Shown here: positions 35,189 through 45,172 of the stretch, in pieces
How positions within the stretch are numbered: position 1 is the stretch's first letter
How the letters are laid out: each line of letters opens with the position of its first letter
NCBI RefSeq assembly: GCF_001499735.1
Contig: NZ_LN848257.1
Span: 1,216,613-1,267,318 of the forward strand
Direction: 5' to 3'
Length of the DNA: 50,706 bases
From: Thiocapsa sp. KS1
GTDB lineage: Bacteria; Pseudomonadota; Gammaproteobacteria; Chromatiales; Chromatiaceae
The notes under the pieces: model-generated
What the model was told of the DNA's origin: nothing
What the model saw: the letters and a program-made list of their open reading frames with translations, nothing else
Database searches by the model: none
Made by a program: the position numbers and the translations under genes

Positions 35189-35475
35189 TCGTCGCGAAGC
35201 GGCGACAACCCCGGGATAGACGACTTGCAGTCGTCCTCTCCCCTGGCTAGACCGCAGCAAGGCCCTCACGGCGCTAGCGTTGGCGTTTGACCTCCACCCG
35301 TCATGGAAGCGCAATCCCGGCGCGTCTAGCGCCTGGAAGCCGCATCCACCACCAGCCGAAGCAGGTTCAGCGCGGGGTTCCGAGCGCGTTGCGTGAAACG
35401 CGACCCTGCCGGCCGTCGGGACGGTGGAAGAGGACGACTGCAAGTCGTCTATCCCGGGGAGCGCCGCTGCGCGAC
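35189..35475. repeat. Inverted-repeat element (MITE-like) with perfect 31-bp arms
   Basis: Positions 35209-35239 and 35429-35459 are exact reverse complements over 31 bases, separated by 189 bases. Each arm has an inner hairpin, GACGACT-tgc-AGTCGTC. Similarity continues outward with mismatches (GCGAAGCGGCG at about 35195 against CGCCGCTGCGC at about 35461), giving arms near 50 bases. The 189-base core has no intact gene; its minus strand reads NPALNLLRLVVDAASRR then a stop, so it may be a scrap of coding DNA. It is between cysH and the second DUF59-like gene. Confidence 0.72.
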
Positions 35476-35523
35476 GTTTGGCGGCGTTGCTTTCTGCCGA
35501 TCGGATGTGCAAGGAACGATCGT

Positions 35524-35540
35524 TTGGCAAGCAGATTGCT
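35524..35540 (+). promoter_or_regulatory. Sigma54 (-24/-12) promoter of the second DUF59-like gene
   Basis: TTGGCAAGCAGATTGCT has TTGGCA and TTGCT with exact GG/GC spacing. The predicted start near 35551 lies about 145 bases before the ATG at 35697. The nar-operon paralogue has an equivalent promoter motif. Confidence 0.52.
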
Positions 35541-35696
35541 CGGTTTTTCGGAGTCCAAGGCCGAGGCATTGGACGCGACCAGGTCTCCGTCGAGCCCTGA
35601 AACAAGATACGGCGACGCCGTCGCGACCGACCGAGATCCGAACCCGGTCGTCCGCCGAGACACGTCGTCGCCCCGAAAACCCCGAGGAGGAATGAA

Positions 35697-36551
35697 ATGG
35701 CACCGATAAAACCCGAAGAGGTGAAGGAGCTTCTGCGGCAGATCCGCTTTCCCGGTCGGTCACGCGATGTCGTGTCGCTCGGGTTCGTCAAGAGCATCGC
35801 GCTCCAGGGCACGAACATCGAGGTGGAATTCACGCCGGACTCGATCAACGCCGAGAAGGTCACGGCGATGGAAAACGAGACCCGCGCCTTGCTGCAAGGA
35901 CTCGGATTCGAGACCATCGAGATCCATACCGAGCCACCCTACGACGACGACTCCATGCTGCTCGGCGGCGCCTCGATGAATCCGCTGCAGGTCGATCTGA
36001 AGGAGTACGGCCTGGATCCGATCCCCGACCCGAGCCACGGTGGAGCGCCGCATCTCAAAGACCTCCTCGCCGGCGGCGAGGACAAAGAGCGCAAACCGCC
36101 ACCGACGACTCCGCCCACCTCCGAGATCCCCGATGCCTTCGACCCGCCGATCGTCGAGGGACCGCAAGGCAATGCGGACCCGACATATAACGGCCCCATC
36201 CCCGTCTTTCAATGGCAGATCAACCCCGAGGACCCGGACGACCAGGCAAACCAAGGCAAGGTCAAGCTCAGTATCGGCAGTTGGAACTATGTTGTCCTCT
36301 GGTCGATCCATGCGGAGGAAGACCTGGTCTATGCGTCGGTGCATGCCCGGCATTGGATCTATTACGACGGCAAGGCCCGACCGAATCCGGCCGGGCGTAC
36401 GGAGGGCGTCAACCTGGTCTACGATCGCAGACGCGAGGGAGTCGTTGCCATCTACGGGACCGTAAAGGATTTTCGCCCCTTCGTGGAGGCATTCCGGCGC
36501 GCCTACAGCGGGGAGACAACCGCAGCCGAGCAGGCGCTGGACGCGGCCTGA
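35697..36551 (+). CDS. DUF59/MIP18-like protein (paralogue B)
   Basis: A 284-residue protein with the same layout as the gene heading narGHJI. The N-terminal MIP18-like part (LLRQIRFPGRSRDVVSLGFV, VEVEFTPDSINAEKVTAMEN) is followed by an acidic Pro-rich linker. The C-terminal domain has PVFQWQINPEDP, VNLVYDRRREGVVAIYGTV and DFRPFVEAF. Again it has no cysteine. The conserved C-terminal block shared with paralogue A marks a family I cannot name. AGGAGG stands just before the ATG. It lies between cysJIH and the two-component/Moco genes, with its own sigma54-like promoter, suggesting a role with molybdoenzyme or siroheme-enzyme maturation (inference). Confidence 0.8.
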   Translation: MAPIKPEEVKELLRQIRFPGRSRDVVSLGFVKSIALQGTNIEVEFTPDSINAEKVTAMENETRALLQGLGFETIEIHTEPPYDDDSMLLGGASMNPLQVDLKEYGLDPIPDPSHGGAPHLKDLLAGGEDKERKPPPTTPPTSEIPDAFDPPIVEGPQGNADPTYNGPIPVFQWQINPEDPDDQANQGKVKLSIGSWNYVVLWSIHAEEDLVYASVHARHWIYYDGKARPNPAGRTEGVNLVYDRRREGVVAIYGTVKDFRPFVEAFRRAYSGETTAAEQALDAA

Positions 36552-36563
36552 TCCCCTCCGTCC

Positions 36564-36586
36564 GGAGGCGGGCTGTACCCGCCTCC
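36564..36586 (+). terminator. Hairpin after paralogue B
   Basis: A perfect 9-bp stem, GGAGGCGGG (36564-36572) / CCCGCCTCC (36578-36586), with a 5-base loop, starts 13 bases after the stop codon. No U-run follows, so it may be a weak terminator or an mRNA-protecting hairpin. Confidence 0.5.
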
Positions 36587-36658
36587 GCCCCGCTCCAGAT
36601 CCATCCTCCGGCGCCCCGCAGCGATCGTTCTCGCTCCCGACCCTACAAGGAGACTTGC

Positions 36659-36685
36659 CTCGGCGAGGATCGTCGCCTCGCCGAG
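36659..36685. terminator. Second hairpin, 10-bp stem
   Basis: CTCGGCGAGG (36659-36668) / CCTCGCCGAG (36676-36685) form a perfect 10-bp stem with a 7-base loop, followed by an abrupt change to A/T-rich DNA. Probably insulates the regulator gene from upstream transcription. Confidence 0.45.
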
Positions 36686-36699
36686 ACGCGCTCTATGTG

Positions 36700-37062
36700 C
36701 GTTTAATAAATTGATTAAACAGTAATCATATGGGTTCTGATATCGACGTCACCGATATCAAAAACCAATAAATTTCGTTTGTATCCACATAAGCACAACG
36801 GATATCCTTTTCCGCAATATTCGAGGGCTCGGATTTGCATGACGTGATATCGAACCTGGTCTTTCCGACCACGCCGTTCGCATCATCGCGAATGCGACAC
36901 GCCGATCGGACATCGACAGGTGATGGCGAATACGCGCATACCGTCCCGATGGCGTCTCCGGTACGTCGGGCGTCATCCGGGGAATCGCTTCCAACAACAA
37001 CAACGACGTCGGCGCATGGTCCGAGCCCTTCGGCCACGACCGACGAAGCGGAGGACACCACC
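36700..37062. promoter_or_regulatory. A/T-rich upstream region of the sigma54 regulator with inverted repeats
   Basis: Two palindromes stand out: GTTTAAT/ATTAAAC (36700-36719), and TGATATCG (36738-36745) / CGATATCA (36753-36760), the size of a dimeric regulator site. A weak sigma54-like motif, AGGGCTCGGATTTGCA (36824-36839), has a good -12 but a poor -24. The coding frame is open from 36835, but the N-terminal 76 residues would be low-complexity Ser/Thr and are probably not translated. Confidence 0.4.
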
Positions 37063-38484
<1,422 letters not shown>

Positions 38485-38574
38485 TCGCCCGGCACCCGCC
38501 CGGGTCGATGCGATCGGACATGAGCCGGAGCTTCGCAGGTTCAGTCACGGGATCGCATCCTCGAGCGCGCCGGC

Positions 38575-40050
38575 ATGATCGACCCAAGCGATAGCAAGAT
38601 GGACGGCAGCGGCCCGACAGCCGAAATCGAACGGCTCGAACGCGCCCTCGCGGCCGCGCTCGCTCAGCTGCGCGAGACGCGCCACCGCCAACTGGTCCAG
38701 AACGAGAAGCTCGCGGCGGTCGGCGAGCTGATCGCGGGCGTAGCACACGAGATCAACAATCCGCTTGCGGTCATGCTCGGCTACGTGAATCTGGTGACCC
38801 ACGAGCTGGGGCCGACCGCCTGGTCGGTCCGGATGGAGGTCGATCTCATCCTTCAACAGATCGCCCGCGTTCAGAGGATCATCGACAGCCTGCTCTATAT
38901 CGCACGACCCAAGCGCGACGTCGCGGTCCTGACCCCCGAGGATCTGAACATCCTGGTGCAGGAGAGTCTCGGACTCGTCCTCGATCAGGCGCAGCGCAAC
39001 GCCCTGAGGGTCTGCATCGACCTGCGTGCAACGCACTCGGTGCGGATCGGACGGCACGACCTGCAGCAGATCATCGTGAATCTGCTCGTCAACGCCTGTC
39101 ACGCGGTCGAGGCAAATCGGGGATCGATCGAGATCGGTTCGCGCGACTGGGACGAGCGCGGTATCGTCCTCAGCGTCAGGGATACCGGTCCGGGCGTGCC
39201 GCCCGACCTTGTCGACAAGATCTTCCGCCCCTTCTTCACGACCAAGGGTGCCGGCAAAGGGACCGGACTCGGTCTTGCGGTGAGCACGGGTCTGATCCGA
39301 CGCTACGGGGGCACTTTGACCCTCGCGCAGAGCTCGACGTCCGGAACCGAGTTTTGCCTGCGAGTGCTCGGCGAGCCCGTCTTCGACGAGGAGGACACCT
39401 GGCTGGCGCAAACCCTGGTGTCGAGCTTGGAATCAAGGCCCGAGCCGGGCGCCGACGAAACCGGCGCACAGCCGAGCGCCAACCGACAACCGCACGACAT
39501 CCCAGCAACGGAGACCCTCATGACCGAGCATTTCGACGACCGAGGCTTTTTGCCTTTGAGCATCGCGGTTCTCACCGTCTCCGACAGCCGCACGGAGGAC
39601 AACGACCGATCCGGACAACTGCTCGTCGAGCGTGCCGAGGCGGCCGGGCATCGCGTGATGGCCAAACGGATCGTCCCGGACGACATCTACCGGATGCGCG
39701 CGGTCTTTTCCGAATGGATCGCCGACCCCGAGATCCAGGTCATCCTGAGCACCGGCGGCACCGGCGTGACCGGTCGAGACAGCACGCCCGAGGCCGTCGC
39801 ACCCTTGCTGGATAAGCCGCTCGAAGGCTTCGGCGAGCTCTTTCGCAGCGTCTCGCTCGAGGAGATCGGCACCTCCACGCTGCAATCGCGCGCGCTCGGG
39901 GGACTCGCCAACGGGACCTTCATCTTCTGTCTGCCGGGATCCAGCGGGGCCTGCCGCACCGCTTGGGATCGCATCCTGCTGGCACAGCTCGACAGCCGCA
40001 CGCGGCCCTGCAACTTCGCGCAGTTGATTCCGCGCCTGCTGGAGCGTTGA
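38575..40050 (+). CDS. Histidine kinase fused in frame to molybdenum cofactor protein MoaB
   Basis: 491 residues without an internal stop. Residues 14-40 form a short coiled coil. The kinase core has His58 ([12 protein letters not shown]), N-box Asn173 ([13 protein letters not shown]), DTGPG (203-207) and GKGTGLGL (227-234). There is no membrane helix or PAS domain, so it is a soluble kinase, presumably the partner of the preceding regulator. After a 50-residue linker ([20 protein letters not shown]) the frame continues into a full MoaB from Met316. Such a kinase-MoaB union would tie signalling to Moco synthesis. Alternatively it is a lost stop codon with two products made. Confidence 0.85.
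   Translation: MIDPSDSKMDGSGPTAEIERLERALAAALAQLRETRHRQLVQNEKLAAVGELIAGVAHEINNPLAVMLGYVNLVTHELGPTAWSVRMEVDLILQQIARVQRIIDSLLYIARPKRDVAVLTPEDLNILVQESLGLVLDQAQRNALRVCIDLRATHSVRIGRHDLQQIIVNLLVNACHAVEANRGSIEIGSRDWDERGIVLSVRDTGPGVPPDLVDKIFRPFFTTKGAGKGTGLGLAVSTGLIRRYGGTLTLAQSSTSGTEFCLRVLGEPVFDEEDTWLAQTLVSSLESRPEPGADETGAQPSANRQPHDIPATETLMTEHFDDRGFLPLSIAVLTVSDSRTEDNDRSGQLLVERAEAAGHRVMAKRIVPDDIYRMRAVFSEWIADPEIQVILSTGGTGVTGRDSTPEAVAPLLDKPLEGFGELFRSVSLEEIGTSTLQSRALGGLANGTFIFCLPGSSGACRTAWDRILLAQLDSRTRPCNFAQLIPRLLER
39520..40050 (+). CDS. moaB: MoaB domain with its own internal start
   Basis: MoaB/MogA-type protein (176 residues if started here; E. coli MoaB about 170), which adenylylates molybdopterin before Mo insertion. 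[38 protein letters not shown] and [18 protein letters not shown] are the family motifs. An excellent Shine-Dalgarno (ACGGAG, 6 bases before the ATG) stands at 39509-39514, inside the kinase-fusion frame. Free MoaB is therefore probably made besides any fusion protein. The stop is followed 2 bases later by moeA. Confidence 0.85.
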   Translation: MTEHFDDRGFLPLSIAVLTVSDSRTEDNDRSGQLLVERAEAAGHRVMAKRIVPDDIYRMRAVFSEWIADPEIQVILSTGGTGVTGRDSTPEAVAPLLDKPLEGFGELFRSVSLEEIGTSTLQSRALGGLANGTFIFCLPGSSGACRTAWDRILLAQLDSRTRPCNFAQLIPRLLER

Positions 40051-40052
40051 GG

Positions 40053-41303
40053 ATGACGACGGATCCTTGCGGCTGCGATGCGCCCGGGCGTGCCGCGCTC
40101 ACCAAAGTGCAGGCGCTCGAACGCCTGCTGGCACGCGTCGAGCCCGTCGGCGAAACCGAGACCGTCGCGATCGCCGACGGACTCGGGCGCATCTTGGCCG
40201 AGCCGGTGATCAGCGCGATCGACGTCCCGGCCTGGGACAACAGTGCGATGGACGGCTACGCGATCCGCCATGCGGATCTCGCGAGCGCCGACGGTCGGCT
40301 GCGGGTCGCGCAGCGGATCCCCGCCGGGTTCGCCGGCACCGCGCTCGAGCCGGGTACGGCGGCGCGCATCTTCACCGGTGCGCCGGTGCCCGAAGGCTGC
40401 GACACGGTGGTCATCCAGGAGGTCTGCGAGGCGGCCGAGGATTGGGTCCGGGTGCCGCTCGACAGCAAGCCCGGCGCGAACATCCGCCGAATCGGCGAGG
40501 ACATCCGGGCCGGCTCGGAGGTCGTTGCCGCGGGCACGCGGCTTGCGCCCCAGCATCTCGGACTCGCTGCCTCCGTCGGGGCCGCGCGGATCCACGTGCG
40601 TCGGCGCTTGCGCGTCGCGGTCTTCTCCAGCGGCGACGAGCTGGTGATGCCGGGCGACCCGCTCGGCCCCGGACAAATCTACAACTCCAACCGCTTCATG
40701 CTTTTCGGATTGTTGCAGCGTCTCGGCTGCGAGACGATCGATCTGGGGATCGTCGAAGACACCCTCGACGCCACGGAGCAGGCGTTGCGGCGCGGGGCGG
40801 CGCAGGCCGATCTGATCGTCGGCAGCGGCGGCGTCTCGGTCGGCGAGGAGGATCATATCAAGACCGCGCTCGAGCGGGTCGGCACGCTGGAGCTCTGGAC
40901 CATCGCAATCCGTCCCGGCAAGCCGCTGGCCTTCGGGCGCATCGGCACGACGCCCTTCATCGGCAATCCCGGAAATCCGGTTTCGCTCTTCGTGACCTTC
41001 TGTCTGTTCGGGATCCCCGTGATTCGGCGACTGCAGGGCATCGCCGGCGATCTTCGTCCCCCGACCCTGCAGGTGCGCGCCGGTTTCGACTGGCCCCGCC
41101 CCGACAAGCGCCGCGAGTTTCACCGTGCGCGTCTGCGCACCGCCGAAGACGGCTCGCCCGAGCTTCTGGTGTTTCCCAGTCGCTCCTCCGCCGTGCTTTC
41201 GTCGGTCGCTTGGGCGGACGGTCTGGTCGAGATTCCGGAGGGACGTGTGATCCAAAAGGGCGACCTCGTGGACTTCATCCCGTTCGAGGGTCTCCTCGGC
41301 TGA
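40053..41303 (+). CDS. moeA: Molybdopterin molybdenumtransferase MoeA
   Basis: MoeA (416 residues) inserts molybdate into adenylylated molybdopterin. [56 protein letters not shown] and [12 protein letters not shown] are all diagnostic, and [14 protein letters not shown] lies near the C-terminal domain. The frame is open from 39963, but ATG 40053 directly after the MoaB stop is the natural start (GGAG just upstream). It acts with MoaB, MoaD and MoaA encoded nearby to serve NarG and the second molybdoenzyme. Confidence 0.97.
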   Translation: MTTDPCGCDAPGRAALTKVQALERLLARVEPVGETETVAIADGLGRILAEPVISAIDVPAWDNSAMDGYAIRHADLASADGRLRVAQRIPAGFAGTALEPGTAARIFTGAPVPEGCDTVVIQEVCEAAEDWVRVPLDSKPGANIRRIGEDIRAGSEVVAAGTRLAPQHLGLAASVGAARIHVRRRLRVAVFSSGDELVMPGDPLGPGQIYNSNRFMLFGLLQRLGCETIDLGIVEDTLDATEQALRRGAAQADLIVGSGGVSVGEEDHIKTALERVGTLELWTIAIRPGKPLAFGRIGTTPFIGNPGNPVSLFVTFCLFGIPVIRRLQGIAGDLRPPTLQVRAGFDWPRPDKRREFHRARLRTAEDGSPELLVFPSRSSAVLSSVAWADGLVEIPEGRVIQKGDLVDFIPFEGLLG

Positions 41304-41383
41304 ACCGCGTCCGGCGGTGCGTGCAAGGTGCGGGGTTCGAAGCGATCGTGCTGATATCAATCAGCTCGGGGACGCGGTTCAGG
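41301..41383. repeat. Inverted repeat with CTGAACCGCGTC arms
   Basis: CTGAACCGCGTC (41301-41312, overlapping the moeA stop) and GACGCGGTTCAG (41372-41383) are perfect reverse complements around 59 bases that include a small GCTGAT-ATCA-ATCAGC hairpin (41350-41365). The AACCGCGTC core is the same as in the hairpin at 26.77 kb, so a dispersed repeat family is likely. Confidence 0.5.
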
Positions 41384-41504
41384 TGAATAGGGTTATGTTG
41401 GGCGGGTTATTCCCGATGGCGGCGTGAACGTGTATCGACAGCTGTTTGGGCGACAAGAGAGCGAGGCCCGATATTCGGCGGCATAGAGTAGCGGAAGAAA
41501 GACT

Positions 41505-41759
41505 ATGATCGATATCCTGTACTTCGCTCGACTCAGAGAGAGTCTTGGACTGGCGCGGGAGCAACTGGATGCCTCCCAAAACATCGAATCCGTGGCAGAT
41601 CTCCTCGCGCACCTGCGTATCCGCGGCAAGCCCTGGTCAACAACCTTGGGCGAAGGCGAATCCGTTCTGGTTGCGGTGAATCAAGAGATTGCCCGCCCGG
41701 ACACAGGCATCAAAGACGGTGACGAGGTCGCACTCTTCCCTCCGGTCACCGGGGGATAG
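41505..41759 (+). CDS. moaD: Molybdopterin synthase sulfur carrier subunit MoaD
   Basis: An 84-residue ubiquitin-like protein ending in VALFPPVTGG; the terminal Gly-Gly is adenylylated and thiocarboxylated to supply sulfur for molybdopterin. It begins MIDILYFARLRESLG. GGAAGA stands before the ATG. The partner moaE and also moaC are not in the window, so they must lie elsewhere. Confidence 0.95.
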   Translation: MIDILYFARLRESLGLAREQLDASQNIESVADLLAHLRIRGKPWSTTLGEGESVLVAVNQEIARPDTGIKDGDEVALFPPVTGG

Positions 41760-41963
41760 AAGGCGCAGGCCATCGATCTGTCGGCCGTAGTGCTATGACC
41801 GGCCGGTCGGTGGATAAGCGAGAGCGAGCTCCGCCGAAACCCTGGATCGGCACGGGTGGACTGCGCTACGCTTGTCCACCCTTCCCATCCGATCAGGACA
41901 CGACCGGTTTCACGCGAGCGCCCTTCGCCTGCACCCGCCTGTCACTGAACACCGCTTCATCCT
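41760..41963. terminator. Convergent moaD/moaA region with hairpin
   Basis: About 200 bases. GGGTGGAC (41854-41861) / GTCCACCC (41874-41881) make an 8-bp stem with a 12-base loop, and a GGTGGATAAGCG-like copy of the same motif precedes it near 41807. No U-run. It could stop transcription from both sides. The short ORF crossing it lacks coding character. Confidence 0.4.
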
Positions 41964-43007
41964 TCATCCCTTACCCCCCGTCATATTCATATGACGGAAG
42001 ATGATCGGCTTGGCCTGGAGATCAAAGTCATGGCCGCGCGGCTTGATGTCCATGGCCGCAACGATCGCCTTCTTGACCCGGTCGTCATCCGTGGGATTAG
42101 CGCGGAGCGCGCGACGCAGATCCGCCGAATGCTCCTGACCGAGACAGAGCAGCAAACGACCCTCTGCGGTCACACGCACCCGGTTGCAGTCGCCGCAGAA
42201 GTTGTGGCTGTGCGGGGAAATGAAGCCGACGCGCGTCTCTTCTCCGGCGACTCGGAAATACTTCGACGGCCCGCCCGTGCCTTCAATGGTCGGCAGAAGC
42301 TCGAAGTGCTCTTCGAGATCGCGTCGAATGGCGTCGCTTGAATAATAGGCCTCCGCTCGGTCGTGATCCCCGATCACACCCAAGGGCATCTCCTCGATGA
42401 AGCTGATGTCGATGCCGCGCTCGACGGCGAAGCGCACCAGATCCGCGACCTCGTCGTGATTGCGGTTCTTCAGCACGACCGTATTCAACTTGATTCTGCG
42501 AAAGCCCGCACGCAAGGCCGCGTCGAGTCCGCCCAAGGTCTTCTCGATCTGCCCGACGCGTGTGATCTTGCGGAAACGCTCCGGATCCAGGGTATCCAGA
42601 CTGATATTGATGCGGGTGACGCCGGCATCCTTCAGCCCCTGCGCATACCGATCGAGTTGAGTCGCATTGGTCGTGAGGGTCAGGTCGCGAATGCCCGGGA
42701 GCTCGCCCAGGCGCTCGAATAACCAGATCACGTTCGGACGCACCAGCGGCTCGCCGCCCGTTATCCTCAGCTTGGTCACACCGAGCTCGCCGAAGCAGGT
42801 ACCGAGGCGCGCCATCTCTTCAAGGGTCAGGAGCTGGCTGCGCGGAAGAAAGGTCATCTTCTCCGACATGCAATAGACGCAGCGCAGATCGCACCGGTCC
42901 GTGACCGAAAGACGCACATAGGTGATACGGCGACCGAACCGGTCGATCAAGCCCGACTCGCGTCGAACCGCCCGGTCTTCGAATTGAGAGGCAGTTTCGA
43001 GATTCAC
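41964..43007 (-). CDS. moaA: GTP 3',8-cyclase MoaA (radical SAM)
   Basis: MoaA (347 residues) begins molybdopterin synthesis by converting GTP to 3',8-cyclo-H2GTP. VTDRCDLRCVYCMSE holds the radical-SAM CxxxCxxC, TGGEPLVRPN is the SAM-binding motif, and HNFCGDCNRVRVTAEGRLLLC binds the second cluster. The C-terminus MNMTGGKG contains the Gly-Gly needed for activity, here followed by two more residues. GTG 43007 (VNLETASQFEDRAVRRESG) with AAGGA before it is chosen; the frame stays open to 43379 but that extension is low-complexity. Confidence 0.95.
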   Translation of the reverse strand: MNLETASQFEDRAVRRESGLIDRFGRRITYVRLSVTDRCDLRCVYCMSEKMTFLPRSQLLTLEEMARLGTCFGELGVTKLRITGGEPLVRPNVIWLFERLGELPGIRDLTLTTNATQLDRYAQGLKDAGVTRINISLDTLDPERFRKITRVGQIEKTLGGLDAALRAGFRRIKLNTVVLKNRNHDEVADLVRFAVERGIDISFIEEMPLGVIGDHDRAEAYYSSDAIRRDLEEHFELLPTIEGTGGPSKYFRVAGEETRVGFISPHSHNFCGDCNRVRVTAEGRLLLCLGQEHSADLRRALRANPTDDDRVKKAIVAAMDIKPRGHDFDLQAKPIIFRHMNMTGGKG

Positions 43008-43485
43008 GCCTTGTCCTTCTCGTCGATTGAGGCTTTCGATCGAGGAATGCTCGTCGACTCCCGGCGGGGTTCCGACCCATATCGGCTCGGACCCCGCGTC
43101 ATCTCGGCACAGCACATAGCATGCCGCATCCCTGTAGGCCGTCCCGCGCATCCGTCCGCGAGTGCACCGCGACAATGTGTCTCGATCGCCGCCGCACGAT
43201 GGGCCGTTTTGTCCCGAGAGGCAAGTCTTCGGCCTCACCGAGCGGCGACAGGCGCGCTCGCGCTTACACCGATCTACACGCATCTCAGCATTCGTGACGT
43301 CATGCCGGGCGCAAGGCCTACACGGTCTGTCGAGGTGCAGCAAGTCAGACATCCTTATCTGCACAACGGTTTTAGGCACGACACGTGCAGTATGGTGCTT
43401 CAGCGAAACCGCAGGTTCATCTGAACAGGCGCGCTACTCATCCACCCATACGGACCGCTCGAACGACTCCGGGAGCTGAAACGAC
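43008..43485. other. Intergenic region between divergent moaA and the dab operon
   Basis: About 480 bases. Several short frames cross it but none has a Shine-Dalgarno or protein-like composition. It holds the sigma54-like motif at 43373-43389. I could not confirm a Moco riboswitch for moaA by eye. Confidence 0.45.
43373..43389 (+). promoter_or_regulatory. Possible sigma54 promoter of the dab operon
   Basis: TAGGCACGACACGTGCA has GGCACG and GTGCA with exact GG/GC spacing, but differs from consensus at two usually conserved positions. The predicted start near 43400 lies about 85 bases before the start codon at 43486. Confidence 0.4.
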
Positions 43486-45171
43486 TTGATTGCCTACGCC
43501 GCCTATCTGCTCCCGATCCTCGGACTAATCTCGGCCACGCTAGTCGTCCTCTCGGCCGAGCGACTCGGCGAACGGATCTCGTCGATCAGCGTCGGCTTCA
43601 GCCTGGCGATCTTCGTCTTGGCACTTGTACTCTTTATCGAGCAGATCTCCACGGGCCAAGGACAGCTTGCGACCCTTGGCAACGTCGGTCTCTTCTCTTT
43701 GTATTTCGACTCGCTCTCGGCCTTGATGGCACTCGCCGTGAGCACCATCAGCCTGATCGTACATCTCTATTCCAGGCGCTATATGCGGGATGATCCCGCC
43801 TATACGCGCTTCTTCGTGCTGCTGGATACCATCAACGCCATGATCATGCTCATGGTGCTGTCCGGCGATCTGCTTACCTTGCTGCTCGCCTGGCATTCCA
43901 TCGGCATTATTCTGTATTTCCTGCTCAACCACGATACGCGGCGCGAAGCCTCGAATCGCTATGCCTTTTGGACACTCATCACCCATCGTCTCGGCGACCT
44001 TCCATTAATGGCGGCCGCCGCACTCCTGTATTACAGCTACGGCACCCTGAGCATTCCGGCACTCTTCGATGCGATCGCGGCCGACCCCTCGCGCAACAGC
44101 GTGTTCGGACTCCCCATCAGTGAAGTGGTCGGGGTGCTCGTTCTGATCGCGGCCTTTGCCAAGTCGGCCCAGTTCCCCTTCCATACCTGGCTGCCCTACA
44201 CGATGGAGGGACCCACCCCCGTCTCGGCCTTGATGCATGCCGGGATCGTCAACTCCGGCGGCTTTTTGATCAACCGCTTCGCCCCGGTCTTTGTGCAGAC
44301 CGACTCGGTCCTGCAGATCGCCCTGCTGATCGGACTCGTCACGACCATCATGGGATCGGTGATGATGCTGATGCAGAGCGATATCAAGAAAGCACTCGGC
44401 TATTCAACCATGGGACAGATGGGTTATATGGTCATGGAATGCGGCCTCGGGGCCTTCTCCTTGGCGATCTTCCATCTGATCGCCCACGGGGTCTTCAAGG
44501 CGACCCTGTTCCTGGACTCCGGCAGTCTGATCGCCCGCGCGCGCAAGGATCCGAACATGCCGGAGGGCGAGATCTACAAGTTCATGGTGGAGCGCAGGGC
44601 GCCCAAGCCGCCCCTGTCTTGGATCGTCTTTGCCGGAATCACCATCGCCGCCCCATTGATCATCGTCGTCGCCGCGCATCAGGTCGTCGACGAGGGCTTT
44701 CTCAGCCATCAGGGGGCCATGATCCTACTCCTCTTCGGGTGGATCACGGGCGCTCAAACCCTGTTCTTTGTCTACAAGATCGGCGGCGAGCAACCCTTCA
44801 AGCTGCTCGGCTACGTCATCCTGTCCTTTGCGTTGGTCATCGTGACCTACGTGCTCGCCGGACACACGATCGATACCCTGCTTTATCCGGACCCGGTCTT
44901 CCGGGAGGCACTGTACCGGGCCGCCTCGCTGCCGGCACCGATGTTCACCCTGCTGATGCTGATCCTGGTCACTCTGATCGCGGCGGGTTGGCTGCTGGTG
45001 TTCTGGTCGACCGCCAAGCAGGAGCCCCTCACGCGCCGTTACCGCGATCTCTATTTGTCCATCTATGCCCTGATGTCGCGCGAGCTCTATATCGCCGACC
45101 TGTACGGACGCCTGGCCGGATTCATCCTGGCACGCTCGCGCCAGCTCAATGCACTGATGCGGTGGGTTTGA
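43486..45171 (+). CDS. dabB: NuoL-like cation-translocating subunit, DabB type
   Basis: A 561-residue protein with about 14 membrane helices, of the NADH dehydrogenase subunit L / Mrp antiporter family. SAQFPFHTWLPYTMEGPTPV followed by SALMHAGIVNSGGF, and SDIKKALGYSTMGQMGYMVM are the channel motifs with the conserved lysines. Next to a DUF2309 gene it is DabB, which uses the cation gradient to power DabA-catalysed CO2 hydration and capture. No complex I genes are nearby. It starts at TTG 43486 with GGGAG 10 bases upstream. The next gene starts 1 base after its stop. Confidence 0.9.
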   Translation: MIAYAAYLLPILGLISATLVVLSAERLGERISSISVGFSLAIFVLALVLFIEQISTGQGQLATLGNVGLFSLYFDSLSALMALAVSTISLIVHLYSRRYMRDDPAYTRFFVLLDTINAMIMLMVLSGDLLTLLLAWHSIGIILYFLLNHDTRREASNRYAFWTLITHRLGDLPLMAAAALLYYSYGTLSIPALFDAIAADPSRNSVFGLPISEVVGVLVLIAAFAKSAQFPFHTWLPYTMEGPTPVSALMHAGIVNSGGFLINRFAPVFVQTDSVLQIALLIGLVTTIMGSVMMLMQSDIKKALGYSTMGQMGYMVMECGLGAFSLAIFHLIAHGVFKATLFLDSGSLIARARKDPNMPEGEIYKFMVERRAPKPPLSWIVFAGITIAAPLIIVVAAHQVVDEGFLSHQGAMILLLFGWITGAQTLFFVYKIGGEQPFKLLGYVILSFALVIVTYVLAGHTIDTLLYPDPVFREALYRAASLPAPMFTLLMLILVTLIAAGWLLVFWSTAKQEPLTRRYRDLYLSIYALMSRELYIADLYGRLAGFILARSRQLNALMRWV

Positions 45172-45172
45172 T

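Noticed and set aside
35209-35459. CRISPR array or Rho-independent terminator
   Set aside because: Only two inverted, not direct, repeat copies 189 bases apart, and no U-run.
36835-37062. 76-residue N-terminal extension of the sigma54 regulator
   Set aside because: Thr/Ser-rich and unlike a receiver-domain leader; ATG 37063 has a good ribosome site.
43008-43379. N-terminal extension of moaA by 124 residues
   Set aside because: Composition is not protein-like and GTG 43007 has a ribosome binding site and gives the normal MoaA length.
43162-43479. 105-residue plus-strand ORF before dabB
   Set aside because: Ser/Arg-rich, no Shine-Dalgarno, and it covers the probable promoter.
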